A stretch of 64,000 nucleotides of DNA from Parascedosporium putredinis (taxonomy: Eukaryota > Ascomycota > Sordariomycetes > Microascales > Microascaceae). Each line of letters opens with the position of its first letter. Position 1 is the first letter of the stretch. Shown one piece after another: positions 23,634 through 34,342 of the stretch. The notes beneath the pieces are model-generated. The model had not been told where the DNA came from. It made no database searches and saw only the letters and a program-made list of their open reading frames with translations. Location of the stretch: NCBI GenBank assembly GCA_949357655.1, contig CASHTG010000008.1, forward strand, positions 620,001 to 684,000. Reading direction: 5' to 3'. The translations under genes and the position numbers were made by a program.

Positions 23634-26222
23634 ATGATATTACGGACCGATGCCTCGAACGCCCTCGTTCCCCTGGCCCTAGGCCTCCTCCAGATCCACG
23701 GTGCCCTGGCCGCCGCTCCACGGTCCCCCAGCAATCAGTGCATCGCCGCCTGTCAACTATGGCTGAACCAGATCCCCTTCGACGACATACCAGCCGACAC
23801 GCCCTACGTCGCTCGGGGTTGTGCTGGCACTCTCGGCCCGACGTCGCTTTTCCTCTGCTCGACCCGATACTGTCCCGAAGTCGACCTTGTCGAGGGTTTT
23901 AGGGCACTAAACGAGACATGCCAGCGCTTCGGATCCCACCTCCCATCAGTTGACCTGATCGCGGGATATACGGACGAGGAACTAGCCAAGATTCTTAGGC
24001 TGCAGCCAGCGGACCATCCGCCGAAAGGGCCTGTCAAAGAAGTGCTCTTGCCTGCGGGCCCGCTCTTCAGAAATGCCGTTTACACGCTCAACGCTGTTTC
24101 GTACATACATATACGGCACATAGGCTTCGGGTAGGTTTCCCAAACAGTGAAGGCAGTGACGAGGAGCGGGAACAAAACGGAGAAGTGGAGGCGATTAGGC
24201 CATCCTTTCATGGCACAACACCGGAAACTAACATGGTATCTAGGCTTTGCGTCTTTTTCTTTTGGATAATAGCCATCCTTGTTGGCGTGGGCTTCCGCAT
24301 TTCCCACATGTTTCAGGGATCCGTCTCTGAGAAGGCGGCCTTGGCGAGGAGGAAGCGGACGAAGCTCGAGAATCGTTGACGGCGAGGTCGCGCCCTCGCC
24401 GGCGCGACTACCCTCGGCTATGGCTCAAGCGTTTCGTCACCATGCCTGCGACTTTTGGCTACAAATGCTTGCAAAACGTCGGATGGTGCACCATTCCTCC
24501 TCGCGTCGAATCTTTGATCATTGTGGTCTTCATCATCCTAAACACCCTGCTTTGTGTCATCGGCTACCCCTTCTTCGATGGCAATCTTTAGTATGGCAGC
24601 CCTCCTCCCCCGGGCCCTAGCCTATTACCCATGCTAACTACTAGTAGCTTCCCCACTATGCGAAGTCAGTTTTTGCGTTATGTTGCCGATAGGACCGGCT
24701 ACCTTTCCGTGGCCAACTTCCCCTCATCTGGCTATTCGGAATGAGGAATAACCTGTTGATGGGAATGACGGGCTGGCACTTTGGCACGTTTAACAACTTT
24801 CATCGCTGGGTTGCCAGAGTGTCTACACTTCAGGCCGTTATTCACTCCATTGGCTACACCCAACTGGTCCTTGATGGTTCGTCCGCCCTTGCTAAACAAG
24901 CACAAGTAACCGAACGTAGCTGACCTAACGGCAGATGGCGGGATGCCGCTCTACAAGTGGTATTGGACCGAGTACTTTTGGTGGACGGGAGAAATTGTAA
25001 GTGCGGACCCTTTGAAAGTGATGGCTGTTTTGTAAAATTGGGGAGCGCGGTTACTGACTCCCATCATCCAGGCTACCATCTCCATGTGCGCCATACTAGG
25101 CTTCTCAGTATTTTGGATGCGTCGGCAATTATACGAAACTTTCCTCGTCCTCCACATCGTTCTTTCCATCATTGTCCTCATCACCATGCTTGGGTATGTG
25201 TCTCTATCTTTTCTCCCTCCCCGCTTACCACGGCAAATCTAACCAACGGCAATAAAACAATCTAGGCACGTTTCCATATTCTTGGGTCGATTCGACTTCC
25301 CCATGTTGATCTGCACCGTCATCTGGCTCTGCGACCGACTCCTGCGCGTTTCCCGCGTCTTCGCCTTCAACCCCGCTTCTGGGATAGCTTTGGAAAAATG
25401 ACGTACCACCCCGAGTCCAACACTGTTCGACTCGTCGTCCCTTGCTCTACCAGCATCTACAAGCCCGCCCCGGGCACCTTTTACTACATATACGCCATCA
25501 ACGACAAGCGGCCCTGGGAGAGCCACCCCTTCACCATGGCATACACCACGCCAGAACGCCAGCCGTCGCAGTTGGAGCGCGTCGGACTCCTACAGCAGGA
25601 TCTACGGCCGCAGTACGACGCATTAGACGAAGAAGTCGAGCCGTCCATGACTTTCCTCATCCGCCCCTACGACAGCTTCACCTCGAGGATCCGCGACCGG
25701 GCCGCGGCGGGCAAGTCGAAAGCCCGCGTGCTCGTCGAAGGCCCCTACGGCACCACGCACGCCTTTGAAAAGTTCGAGCACGTCCTCTTCATCGTGGGCG
25801 GAAGCGGTATCGTGGTGCCACTCTCGTACTTGGAGGTACTGAACCGCAGTCAGACCGTCAAGTCCGTCACCATCGTGTGGTCCGTCCGCGAGCCGGCCTT
25901 TGCCGAGGAAGTCCTCAAGCACGATGTCCCCGCCACCATCCATAACGGAAAGGTCGACATACAGGTCTACCTGACGCGTGGCTTCTCCAGCGATCCGGAT
26001 GCCACCCCGCCCGAGTGGTCGAAACTGGTCAATGTCGTGTCCGGCAGGCCGGACGTGCACTCGACGGTCGAGTACGCAGCGTATCGCTCCGACGGCGAGA
26101 GCCTTGCCGTCGTCTCGTGCGGGCCAGCCATTATGGCGGATGATTCGAGGCAGGCGTCGGTCAGCATGCTTGCGAGAGGGTTCCACAGGATAGAGTATTT
26201 CCAAGAGGCGTTCAACTGGTAG
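23634..26222 (+). CDS. Ferric reductase (FRE/NOX family), haem-containing transmembrane
   Basis: Cell-surface metalloreductase that moves electrons from NADPH through FAD and haem to Fe(III) or Cu(II). Six exons: 23634-24100, 24244-24590, 24648-24876, 24935-24996, 25072-25193, 25266-26222. The signal peptide (MILRTDASNALVPLALG) leads to a Cys-rich outer domain, then a helix (LCVFFFWIIAILVGVGF), the ferric reductase transmembrane domain with haem-ligand His residues (FNNFHRWVARVSTLQAVIHSIGY; FLVLHIVLS), the FAD motif SHPFTMAY and the NADPH motif FIVGGSGIVVPLSYL. It ends EYFQEAFNW. Three single-base losses occur, near 24368, 24722 and 25373. Restored total is 2187 nt, 728 residues, normal for the family. 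No multicopper oxidase or iron permease gene is adjacent. Confidence 0.92.
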
Positions 26223-26834
26223 TTTGGGTTTTCCCCGATTATATTACCGGCTCTTCTTTTCTTCTACTTTTTCGTCTTTTCTTCTCTATCACGACCAAGA
26301 GAAGGAGGAACATTTCATGGCTTGCATATAAGCATTTATTATCACATAAATATTTTAGGAGATTGGCTCCCAGTTATAGTATTGCATGGGCATGTAGCCT
26401 GTTATGTTGCATATGATTCAGCAGCGATTTTTATTTTAGTATATACACCACGATATTTTCTGCCTCATGATAGCTACGAGTGATTCAGGAATTTTTTCAC
26501 AAGTTCTTTCCGGTGTAGATTTGTCTCAAATGTCGTCTGGGTTGGTGCTTGCCGACTCACGTACAAACAGTAAGAGACCATGAGATTTATTGAATGAGGG
26601 AAGTCACCGCAAACATCAAATCGCGTGCATAGTGACATCACGAACATGCCCTCCCGTGAATGTCATGACGTCACCGTCATGGATGCGACAACCATCGAGC
26701 TCAGCTCTCACGCCTCGAATTGACTTTGAATTGAAATCCTTCATAGCTTCACGAAATTCCCTTTTGAAATTACCCGTTCTCACTAATATCCCGCCCAAAC
26801 TAGCCTACGAGACCGTCAAAAAATATTAGCCAAC
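26223..26834. other. Intergenic region after ferric reductase
   Basis: AT-rich spacer of about 0.6 kb. Nothing is seen except the leader of the next gene. Confidence 0.5.
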
Positions 26835-28147
26835 ATGGTCACCACACGATCTATGGATCATGGTCAGGCCGAGCAGCCGAACGCAGAGAAATCGGCCTCG
26901 GCCGGGTCAAAACGCGAGGCGCGACAGGAGGCGCCAGAGGAGCCACCTACAAAGCAGCGCAAGAGATCGAAAGATGAGAGTGAGAACAAGCACAATGCGA
27001 ATAAGAGCGATGATGAGGAGGTTAAGCGAGACCCTCCCGAGAAAGTGAAGCAGTAAGTACCATCACTACCACTCGTTTCAAGGTCCTCAGCCGACGTATG
27101 TGCTTGTAAAGAGCAGTATGGCTGATATCATGTTCTCGTTGTTCTAGGGAGGATGCTCCAGCAGAAAACGAAGAAGCGCCTCAAAAGGAACCAGAAGGAG
27201 AAGACACGTCCAAGAGGGAAAGCAACAACGGCGATGCCAGCCACGACCCTGCCAAGCACAAGATCCCCCAACTGCCTCGAACTCGGCATGGTGTACTTTT
27301 ACGCGCGGCCCCGCGTCGAGGAAGACGACCCGCAGGGCGTCGAAGACATGGCGCGGTCCTTTATCCTCCTGCGGCCCATCGAAGACTTTGACAAGCCGCT
27401 GAGCGACGACGGCAAGGCGCGGCTGTGCATCGTGCCCAAGAAGACGTTTCCCGCTACGGGGAAGGAGCGGTGGATCTCCTTTGTCAGCAAGGGCAACGAG
27501 GCGTACGCAAAGATCACCGGGGACGAGCTGGGGGCGCGCGAGTACGAGACCAAGACGCGCGGGACGAGACACGTGCCCGCGGCGATGCTCGTTGGAGCGG
27601 GCGCGTACGCGCTGTCCAAGGCGAATAAGGGGAGTAACCTCGCGTATGTGCTGTCGCAGCCCAAGGAGCTGGGTGAGCTGCAGATTGATCTTGGGCTCAA
27701 GTCGCGCGGGTATTTCTCCATCAGTACGCGGAACCCTGTGTATCCGGCGCCGAAGAATGCTGGCTTGCCCGAAGGACCAAAGTATCCCCAAGAGTGAGCA
27801 AGACCCCTCCACCTATTATTTTTCCAGCGCGTAAGTTCTCTCTAATGCCTTGTTCTTCGACACCTAGGGTCATGGATGATTTCCAGTCTCTGCGGTGGAT
27901 CCCGACGCAGCCGCGCCACCTCGACTACGATAACACCCAGTTCCTCATGATAGGGCACTCGTCGGGCCTCGAGGCCGCATTTGTAGACAAGAATACTAAG
28001 GGAAAGAAGGAGGTTGAGTTTAGAGAGGAGCTTTTCGAGGGTGAGGAGGAACTACCTGACGATGCTGGGGAGGATGAGATTGCCGAGTCTTTGGCACAGG
28101 TCGAGCAGTATGTGGGGAAACTTCCCAAGGTTGAGACAAGCTTTTAG
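26835..28147 (+). CDS. Conserved fungal protein, often labelled BTB-domain transcription factor
   Basis: Three exons: 26835-27052, 27148-27793, 27868-28147. The N-terminus (MVTTRSMDHGQAEQ) and the following 110 residues are highly charged and disordered, with KR-rich patches (KQRKRSK) that could act as nuclear signals. The folded part contains MVYFYARPRVEEDDPQG, ARSFILLRPIEDF, GKERWISFVSKGNEAY and RHVPAAMLVGAGAYALSK. It ends in an acidic tail (FEGEEELPDDAGEDEIAE). I recall similar proteins being annotated as BTB-domain transcription factors, but I cannot see a clear BTB fold, so that name is weak. One frame change (an extra base) lies near 27265. Restored total is 1143 nt, 380 residues. Confidence 0.7.
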
Positions 28148-28342
28148 GACGTGCGTGTGTTTTTGTATAGCCACGAATGCAAATTATGACCCAAAGTTGA
28201 GTGAACGAGTATTAACAACACATGGGCAAAAGAGTACTAAAATCCTGGTGAAAAATGGGGTATCCTATAAACAAATAACGTCGCGCCCTTCCTATAAACC
28301 TCCCGATTTCCAAACTTGGGCGGACATCAAACAACGTTTCCA

Positions 28343-30446
28343 TCAAACGACATAGACCGGCATCCGGCTCTCGTACACATCGCTCTTGGACATCTGCACA
28401 TCCATCCGGTGGAAATCATGAAGCTGCAACCAGCAAAGCATGCGAAACATCAACGTGCACCAAATCTCATTGACAGTCCCCTCCCGCAGGTCCGTCTCCG
28501 CCTCTTGGCTTGGCGGCACCGAGTCGGCCGTATTTCGGCCACCCACGGAGAGCCGCCTGCGCCGCGCATTCTCTTGGGGCACGAGCTCCTTAAAGACGAC
28601 CTCGACGACCGTCTCGCGGATTCCCGTCACGTACGCCTCCATCAGCCGGCGGTGGCGCTCGCTAAAGGAGGCCGAGTCGATGTCCTCTATGGTCGTGGTG
28701 GTGCGGCGGTCGCGCGGCACGCTGAGCCGGACGTGCTCGCCGGGATCGCCGTCGGGCCCTGGTTGGCGGCTCCTCGAGCGCTGTCGCGCGTGGTGCGCGG
28801 CGTGCCGGACTTGCAAGGAGCCGAAGATCGCTTCGTCGTCGTCCATGTCAAAGTGCTGGGGTGGGTTAAGGAGGCCGAGGACGGCTTGCATGTGGACGCA
28901 GACAACTTTCTTGACGAACCCGAGGTTCTCGCCCCCGTTTTCCTTCAGATATTTATCGCAATCCTCAATCTTTTGGTGAAGGGAACGCAGCGCTGCCATG
29001 AGATCTTTTCCTTCGAGGGTACCAACATTGTCAGGCTCGGGTTTTGCTATAGTTTGTACAAGTTGGTTTGCGTTAGCCTCGATGATTACATGTACACGGT
29101 GCACCTGGTTGGGTCAAGGATATCGAACTCACCCTCTAGAATGGTCTTCATCTGGGGACTGTCTGGTAGGGTTTTGTCCAGCTTGTATCTCTGCAGGATC
29201 TCGGTAAAGTCTAGGACCAGCGTAGAGATAGAGAAGGCGGTCGTGTCCCACTGAAATATTGTTGGGTTTGGAAGCATACGGAATACGGTTTCTTTGACAT
29301 GGAGTATGGTTCCAACCATTCCCATTAGTTCAAAGGCCACTAGAATCATGGTTAGCTAGACTATCCTTGGTTGTCACACGCACAGATAAATCATATAGGT
29401 CGGTGGAGATGAACACCCTTTCGACCAACATACCCGGGAATAGGTGGCTGTGCCGGTTGCCCTCGTGGGCATTGCGAAAGTATTTAACTGTCCGAGTATC
29501 ACAGCCAAATTCCCCAGAGTCTGGGCAATCTCGGAAAAGCTCCCCAGCTGTAGGGTGCCGAGCCCTTTGGGCTCGTCGGCATACACCTTTTTCTCCGGTT
29601 CGAAAATGGTCGGCACAAGGCCGAAGCAAAGCTTCTTGGTGTCGTAACTCGGGACGATGCGGTTCTTCTCGAACCAGGTCGGGGCAGTCTTTAAAAAGTA
29701 AAGGTAATGCCGAGACTGGAGTTATTCGAGCCGTGAATGACGAAGCCGTTGCCTTGGGCGCGGTACTTGTCGTTATTGAGGTCGAATTCCTTCCAGTGGA
29801 TGCCCAGCATGCCCACAATCTCGACCAGGTGAGAAATGGTGGTGGTTGCGTAGGGCTTTCCCATGGCCCTGTGAATGCCATCCCACGTTCGCTTCTTTCT
29901 CTGAAAACACACAACAAGCTCGTGGGGCGGGGCTTCCCGGTAGGCGGTATATAGCCGAGCTGCTTTTTGCCAGTCCCGCGACTCCTTCTCCATGCGGTAC
30001 ACGGCCATGAGCAACGCGCACCAAGTCACCTTTTCGTTGTCGGCCGTGTGAATGAGCTGGCAGTTCTGCTCCGCGGCAGCCTCCGCGTTCGTGTCCGGGG
30101 CCGACGTGAACTCGAGATTTTTATCGGACCCGTCCAACTGATAGATGGTCTTTTCCGGGTGTTTCCCGAGCGGACCCTTGTCGTTGCTGGGTCGCGCCGC
30201 AAAGATGACGGGAACCTCGAAGCTGACTTGCACTCGGAACGCCGGCCACGTCAGACTCTTCTTCGTAAACGCGGCCCACTTGCCAATCACTGGCTCGCTG
30301 CACGAGTAGATGCCGGATGCGGCCGCTGAGTAAAACTGATGAATGGCCTGTATGGTAGTGGTCCCAAGGGCCATGAATGACACGACAAGAGCCGCAGCGG
30401 CCACGATGAGCTCGGTCTTGTCGCTATCGGAGGAGCCCATGTTCAA
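28343..30446 (-). CDS. Modin-like conserved fungal membrane protein (frame-broken)
   Basis: Exons 30446-29133 and 29046-28343. The intron (29132-29047) has a GTGAGT donor, GGCTAAC branch and CTATAG acceptor. It starts MNMGSSDSDKTELIV and continues into a single hydrophobic helix (AAAALVVSFMALGTTTIQAI), then HQFYSAAASGIYSCSEPVIG. Further motifs are RVQVSFEVPVIFAAR, ATTTISHLVEIVGMLGIHWKEF, FEKNRIVPSYDTKKLCFGLV, and a late ERHRRLMEAYVTGIRETVVE. This matches a family I recall as 'modin' in filamentous ascomycetes; its function is not established. Three frame changes occur: a T missing near 29694, a C missing near 29477, and one extra base near 29350. Restored total is 2019 nt, 672 residues. The second methionine (MGSSDSD) is an equally good start. 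Confidence 0.7.
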
Positions 30447-31139
30447 TGATGTACGCCTTCAAGCGCTAGGCATGGGGATGAGAGAGTTGCGCAAAGGGGA
30501 GGGATAAACTCCGGGCGGGGATGGTTGCGGGATTCAACTTGCAAGATAAAGCCCCATGAAAGAAAAGGCAGACAACCGGATCAACATTTGGCACGCCAGC
30601 TCGCCCAAGGGACCCTCTTGGTATTTGTTGGGCAGAAATATCGGAGAAATGAGGCGGTAGGAGGGTTGAGAGGGGGAAAGGAGACCAGGCTGTGAGCACA
30701 CATTGATGCTCGTTTCTTTCTTTGGCCCCCAAAGACTGCATGCATGTCGCTTGTAGCGTTGGCCATCCAAAGACGTTGGTTCTCGCTGTGGCTGTCGGCT
30801 TCTCCAATCAAACCCAGCAATTCGATCAGCTGGCGATGATGTGCAGGGTCACAACCCGAGACCAGGCGCTTGCAAGAGCTTTGTCTGCTGTGGCTGGTGA
30901 GGAGGCGAACGAAACGCGTCACTTGGGGCTTGACACCTGTCAACCTTAAGGGCTGTGCATGCGCTGAAGTGCGGGAAGCGGAAATATTCCAGGGTCATTG
31001 AACACCCAAATATTTTAGACTCTCTAAAGAAGATTCTCCATCACATTCTCGGCATCTTAGTTGCTACATGCACATGGTAAAAAATGTGTCGGGGAGGATA
31101 TTCAGCCTGGGATCTTAAGCGTTTTGCCATTAGTAATTA
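30447..31139. other. Intergenic region upstream of the modin-like gene
   Basis: Leader of the minus-strand gene followed by AT-rich spacer. No gene supported. Confidence 0.5.
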
Positions 31140-31912
31140 ATGTAGGAGAAGGTCTTTTGGAATGATTGCTTTTCCTTGTATAGTCACTTTATCAGGAAAG
31201 CACACCCGGCTGCTACACCCGACAGTCTCTAAACACCATTACATGTACAACTGCACACCTCTCATCCGCATACCCATCAACAGCATATAAACGCGCCATC
31301 GAGGGTTACATCAATGGATGTAGGGTCGAGACGATTCTTGACCGTCTTCAGGAAACCCCACTATACCCAACACGAATACTCATAAGTCGCAAGATATCAT
31401 ATAGAATTGTTTCCTGTTTTATCAATACCACTCGTATCCTTCTCTTCGCATGCTCACTAAGTTGGGGCGTCGAAAATATCGGGCATTGTGGAGGAAAGAA
31501 GCAAGCTGGCCTGCAGGCGACGCCAACTATTTTCCAAATCGAGGTATAGACGACTTGCCCTTATTTTTGTAAAAGCCGAGTGTACATGGATCCATCAAAG
31601 ATGTAGCTGCTCCAGTACGCAGTATTCCCTCTTAATATTTTCTCTTTCATTCGCTCCTTCCCCTATCTATACCTTCAAGTGGTGAATTGCTTTCTATCAA
31701 TGTAGGAATGAACTATATCATATAGGGAAGGCACGAGTCGACGATAGGCTTCCCTTCTTGCCCTTAGCCCTATGACCTAAGTGATTTTCTCGTTTGGAAA
31801 GTCTATAAATATTGAGAGAGCTCCCTTCCTCTATTCTTGTTTTAACTTCTTCCACCGATCACATCCACCACATCTGCAACCTTCAAAGAACTCCAAAAAG
31901 GAAAGAAAACAG

Positions 31913-31994
31913 GTGTGTAGCTTTCACTTAACTTATATTGACTTAAGTCTTTTAGCTTATACTTGTTGCCATGCTAACTTCTATTTATCTATAG
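31913..31994 (+). other. 5'-leader intron of micro-gene A
   Basis: 82 nt: AG|GTGTGT donor, TGCTAAC branch (31972-31978) and CTATAG acceptor. It lies 50 nt before the first ORF. The same intron with the same signals occurs in copy B, which supports it as a real spliced leader. Confidence 0.7.
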
Positions 31995-32044
31995 TTACCT
32001 TTACAATCCCCAAAAGAACAAGTAAACACTTAACACCAATCAAA

Positions 32045-32137
32045 ATGTATCGAGGATTTCTCGGCACTCTTGGTGCAATCTTCTCACTGGTCTTCTGCCT
32101 TTGGTGCCTTGATGCTGGCGATGGCACCTACTACTAA
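32045..32137 (+). CDS. Micro-gene A, ORF1: 30-residue hydrophobic peptide
   Basis: ATG in strong context (AATCAAAATG, A at -3), identical in copy B. It encodes MYRGFLGTLGAIFSLVFCLW followed by a short acidic, tyrosine-ending tail. The hydrophobic core could span a membrane. Against copy B ORF1 the first 21 residues align without gaps, with 7 identities (M, L, G, F, F, C, C) and most other positions hydrophobic. The stop TAA overlaps the ATG of ORF2 (TAATG at 32135-32139). A membrane micropeptide or a regulatory upstream ORF are both possible. No known family is recognised. Confidence 0.5.
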   Translation: MYRGFLGTLGAIFSLVFCLWCLDAGDGTYY

Positions 32138-32229
32138 TGGCCAAGCGCCTTGTCTCGAGTAAGCCTCTCTTCCCCGTCGTAGCATGTGTTCAAGGACGTG
32201 GAGCTAATCGGAGACATCTATGGATGTAG
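32137..32229 (+). CDS. Micro-gene A, ORF2: 30-residue basic peptide
   Basis: Begins within the stop codon of ORF1 (TAATG). Encodes MAKRLVSSKPLFPVVACVQG and continues basic to a TAG at 32227-32229. Over the first 27 residues, 20 are identical to copy B ORF2, with several synonymous differences (GCC/GCT, CCC/CCT, GCA/GCG, CGG/CGC). It is shorter than copy B ORF2, from which it diverges after ANRRH where the copies differ by indels. Translation would need termination-reinitiation or leaky scanning. Function unknown. Confidence 0.4.
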   Translation: MAKRLVSSKPLFPVVACVQGRGANRRHLWM

Positions 32230-32246
32230 CCTCGCCATGGGACATA

Positions 32247-32259
32247 AGCACACCGTGCT
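32247..32259 (+). repeat. Short hairpin motif AGCAC-ACC-GTGCT, copy A
   Basis: Perfect 5-bp inverted repeat with a 3-nt loop downstream of ORF2. Identical motif in copy B at 33577-33589. Could be an RNA hairpin or a protein-binding site. Confidence 0.5.
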
Positions 32260-33253
32260 GTGTTCCGACTGCCAAGATCTAAGAGGATTCGAGCCAATGG
32301 AAAGCTAGCGATGGATTGATAAAAGAGACATGTCTCGGTAGAAGAAGATCCTTTAGGTTGATTAGGACTTTTATAAATTCATTTTTTAATGAAAGCCCAC
32401 CAAGGTGCTGCACCTGACAGTCTCTAAACTCTAAACACGACGTGTCCAACTGCATGCCACCTCTCATCTGCCTGACTGTCGACAGCATATAAGCGCCTCG
32501 TAGAGGGTCTCGGCGGTTCTTGGCGCTCTTTAAGAAACCTCTACATGATCCATATGAATACGTATAAGCCGCAAGATTGCATATCAAATTGTTTCAATGG
32601 ATGTTTTAATCAATAACTCGTGTCTGCTTCTCTTCTCATATGTATGAAGCCACGGCGTCTGGCGCATTGGACCTTGCATGTAAGAAAGGAAGTTGACTAA
32701 GAAGAGAGGCCAACTATTGTCCAAATAGGGGATAGATCCCTTGCCTTCGTCTTGGAATATCCGAGCTTACAGCCCTTGTAGAAAACAAGCAGAATGAAAA
32801 TAGATAGAAGCATCTATAACATATGATAGGATGAAATGACTCCTAGAAGCGAACCTGTTCTAAACTAACTAGGTGTGACAAGGTCGAACTGATTGGGGGC
32901 ACCGGTAGCAGTGGTGCTCCAGTCATAGTATGCCCTCTTAATAATTTCTGTTCTATCTATTCTTTCTACTATCTAGACCTTTGAATGATGAATCATTTTC
33001 CTAATAGGGATAGACTATATTATGGAGAGAAGGAACGAGTGGATGATCAGCTTCCCTTTTGCCTTAAGCCCTATGATCTAAGTGAAATTCTCTCTCTCTC
33101 TTTTGGTTTCTTTTTAATGTGTATATCAATCGAGTTCTTTTCCTCCCATCGTTTCATCCTCCTCCACTCCCCAAACACATTTCCATCACCGATCACATCC
33201 ACCACATCCACCACATCTACCATATTCAAAGACTTTAAAATAAAAGAGAATAG

Positions 33254-33330
33254 GTATGTGATTTCATAGAGGTTCTCTCTAACCCTCTTAGCCTCTTCTT
33301 ACTACCCTACTAACTTCCAACTATTGGTAG
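33254..33330 (+). other. 5'-leader intron of micro-gene B
   Basis: 77 nt: TAG|GTATGT donor, perfect TACTAAC branch (33307-33313) and GGTAG acceptor, 58 nt before the first ORF. Equivalent in place to the intron in copy A. Confidence 0.7.
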
Positions 33331-33388
33331 TTGCCCTCAGCAACCCTGAAAGAACAGACACATTAACATTAAATCAACCTCAATCAAA

Positions 33389-33475
33389 ATGCTCGGGTCT
33401 CTACTTAGTGCTATTGGCGGGATGTTTGCATTCATCTTTTGTTGCTTTTGCACGTTCGAGATCGATACATACTAA
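33389..33475 (+). CDS. Micro-gene B, ORF1: 28-residue hydrophobic peptide
   Basis: Encodes MLGSLLSAIGGMFAFIFCCF followed by a short tail ending in Tyr. Same start context (AATCAAAATG) and same TAATG overlap (33473-33477) as copy A. Sequence differs strongly from copy A while keeping the hydrophobic pattern and the F-C-x-x-C end of the core. That is compatible with a conserved membrane-type peptide, though the region is too short for firm inference. Confidence 0.5.
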   Translation: MLGSLLSAIGGMFAFIFCCFCTFEIDTY

Positions 33476-33663
33476 TGGCTAAGCGCCTTGTCTCGGGTAA
33501 GCCTCTCTTGCCTCTTGCAGCGTGTTTTGAAGGACGACAAGCTAATCGCAGACATGCAGCTTCGCCCTCGGACGTAAGCACACCGTGCTGGATTCCCCTT
33601 GCCAGATACAGGAGGAGTCGAGTCAATAGAAAGGCCAGATGTGGATTGATAGAAAAGAGATGA
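33475..33663 (+). CDS. Micro-gene B, ORF2: 62-residue basic peptide
   Basis: Starts in the overlap TAATG after ORF1. Encodes MAKRLVSGKPLLPLAACFEG, then RQANRRH, and continues Arg/Lys-rich to a TGA at 33661-33663. The N-terminal 27 residues match copy A ORF2 at 20 positions. The C-terminal half has no counterpart in copy A because of indels, so the true extent is unsure. No known family is recognised. Confidence 0.4.
   Translation: MAKRLVSGKPLLPLAACFEGRQANRRHAASPSDVSTPCWIPLARYRRSRVNRKARCGLIEKR
33577..33589 (+). repeat. Short hairpin motif AGCAC-ACC-GTGCT, copy B
   Basis: Same 13-nt inverted repeat as in copy A. Conserved although the sequence around it has changed. Confidence 0.5.
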
Positions 33664-33668
33664 CTCGG

Positions 33669-34342
33669 ATGACAGGGGCTCGTCAAGAACCATAGAAAAA
33701 GGAAGAGAAAATAAAGGCGTAAGCCACATTAATCTTCATGAGGAAGGCACTAGACACCGATGGGTGATCGTCAGTTGTCCATACGCTACATTCATCTCGT
33801 ATCCTAAGATATGTCCTCTCTCTTGGCCAATGCGTAGATTGGAGTGTTATTTGCAGATGCCGAAGGATATCAATCGTGATGCTTGAGGTTCCGTGGACTC
33901 GCGTGGGAGCCACCTGGGAATTTGAACGCTTTAGCGGCCACAGCCACACGTGATGCGCAGGGTCCACTCAGGCGTGCACCGTGCTGCGCTGCGTGGTTTC
34001 CCCGATGGAAGCTGTGGCGCCATGTGGCGTCCCGTCCGAGCAAAAGACGCCAACAACAAAACTTTTTCCGGCATCGGCTTATCTCTCACCTCACCCCTGT
34101 TGATCCAGACTGACTTTCATCTTGATCTGTTCATTCTTCACACAAATGTGATCCGTTCAATTAGCATTTCATTCACTCGTTTCTTTTTCCTTATCTAATT
34201 TTCATGGTCCTCACTGATCTCGAGGTACCTACCCGGTCCGTCGAGGCTTGAGCCTGCTCGCGTGCCCTATGCCGCAAGGATCGTTACCGGGCTGCCGACC
34301 ACACCCTCTGTAGCCGTCGCAGACACCACGCGCCCTGAAGCA
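33669..34342. other. Intergenic region and leader of the BCS1-like gene
   Basis: No gene supported. The frame of the BCS1-like gene is open upstream to 34262 but has no ATG before 34343. Confidence 0.5.

Larger units (their letters stand above)
31140..32335 (+). repeat. Tandem duplication unit A carrying a micro-gene
   Basis: Copy A of a diverged tandem repeat of about 1.2-1.3 kb. It aligns with unit B along its length, with indels. Shared marks include GACAGTCTCTAAAC (31221 and 32416), CAGCATATAA (31280 and 32482), the CCCTATGA-CTAAGTGA segment (31767 and 33069), ACCGATCACATCCACCACATC (31854 and 33188), a spliced leader, two tiny ORFs and AGCACACCGTGCT (32247 and 33577). Boundaries are approximate because the flanks grade into each other. 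Confidence 0.8.
32336..33668 (+). repeat. Tandem duplication unit B carrying a micro-gene
   Basis: Copy B, directly following copy A in the same orientation. Divergence is substantial, and unit B has extra sequence around 32760-32900, so the duplication is not recent or the region evolves fast. Intron signals and the TAATG overlap are retained. Confidence 0.8.

Noticed and set aside
31781..32044. Upstream extension of micro-gene A ORF1 to 31781
   Set aside because: The frame is open by chance through the leader intron; copy B does not preserve this extension, while both copies preserve the ATG in AATCAAAATG.
32158..32181. GTAAGC after the ORF2 start as a splice donor in the micro-genes
   Set aside because: The nearest AG acceptors would give introns of only 20-40 nt, below the normal minimum for these fungi.
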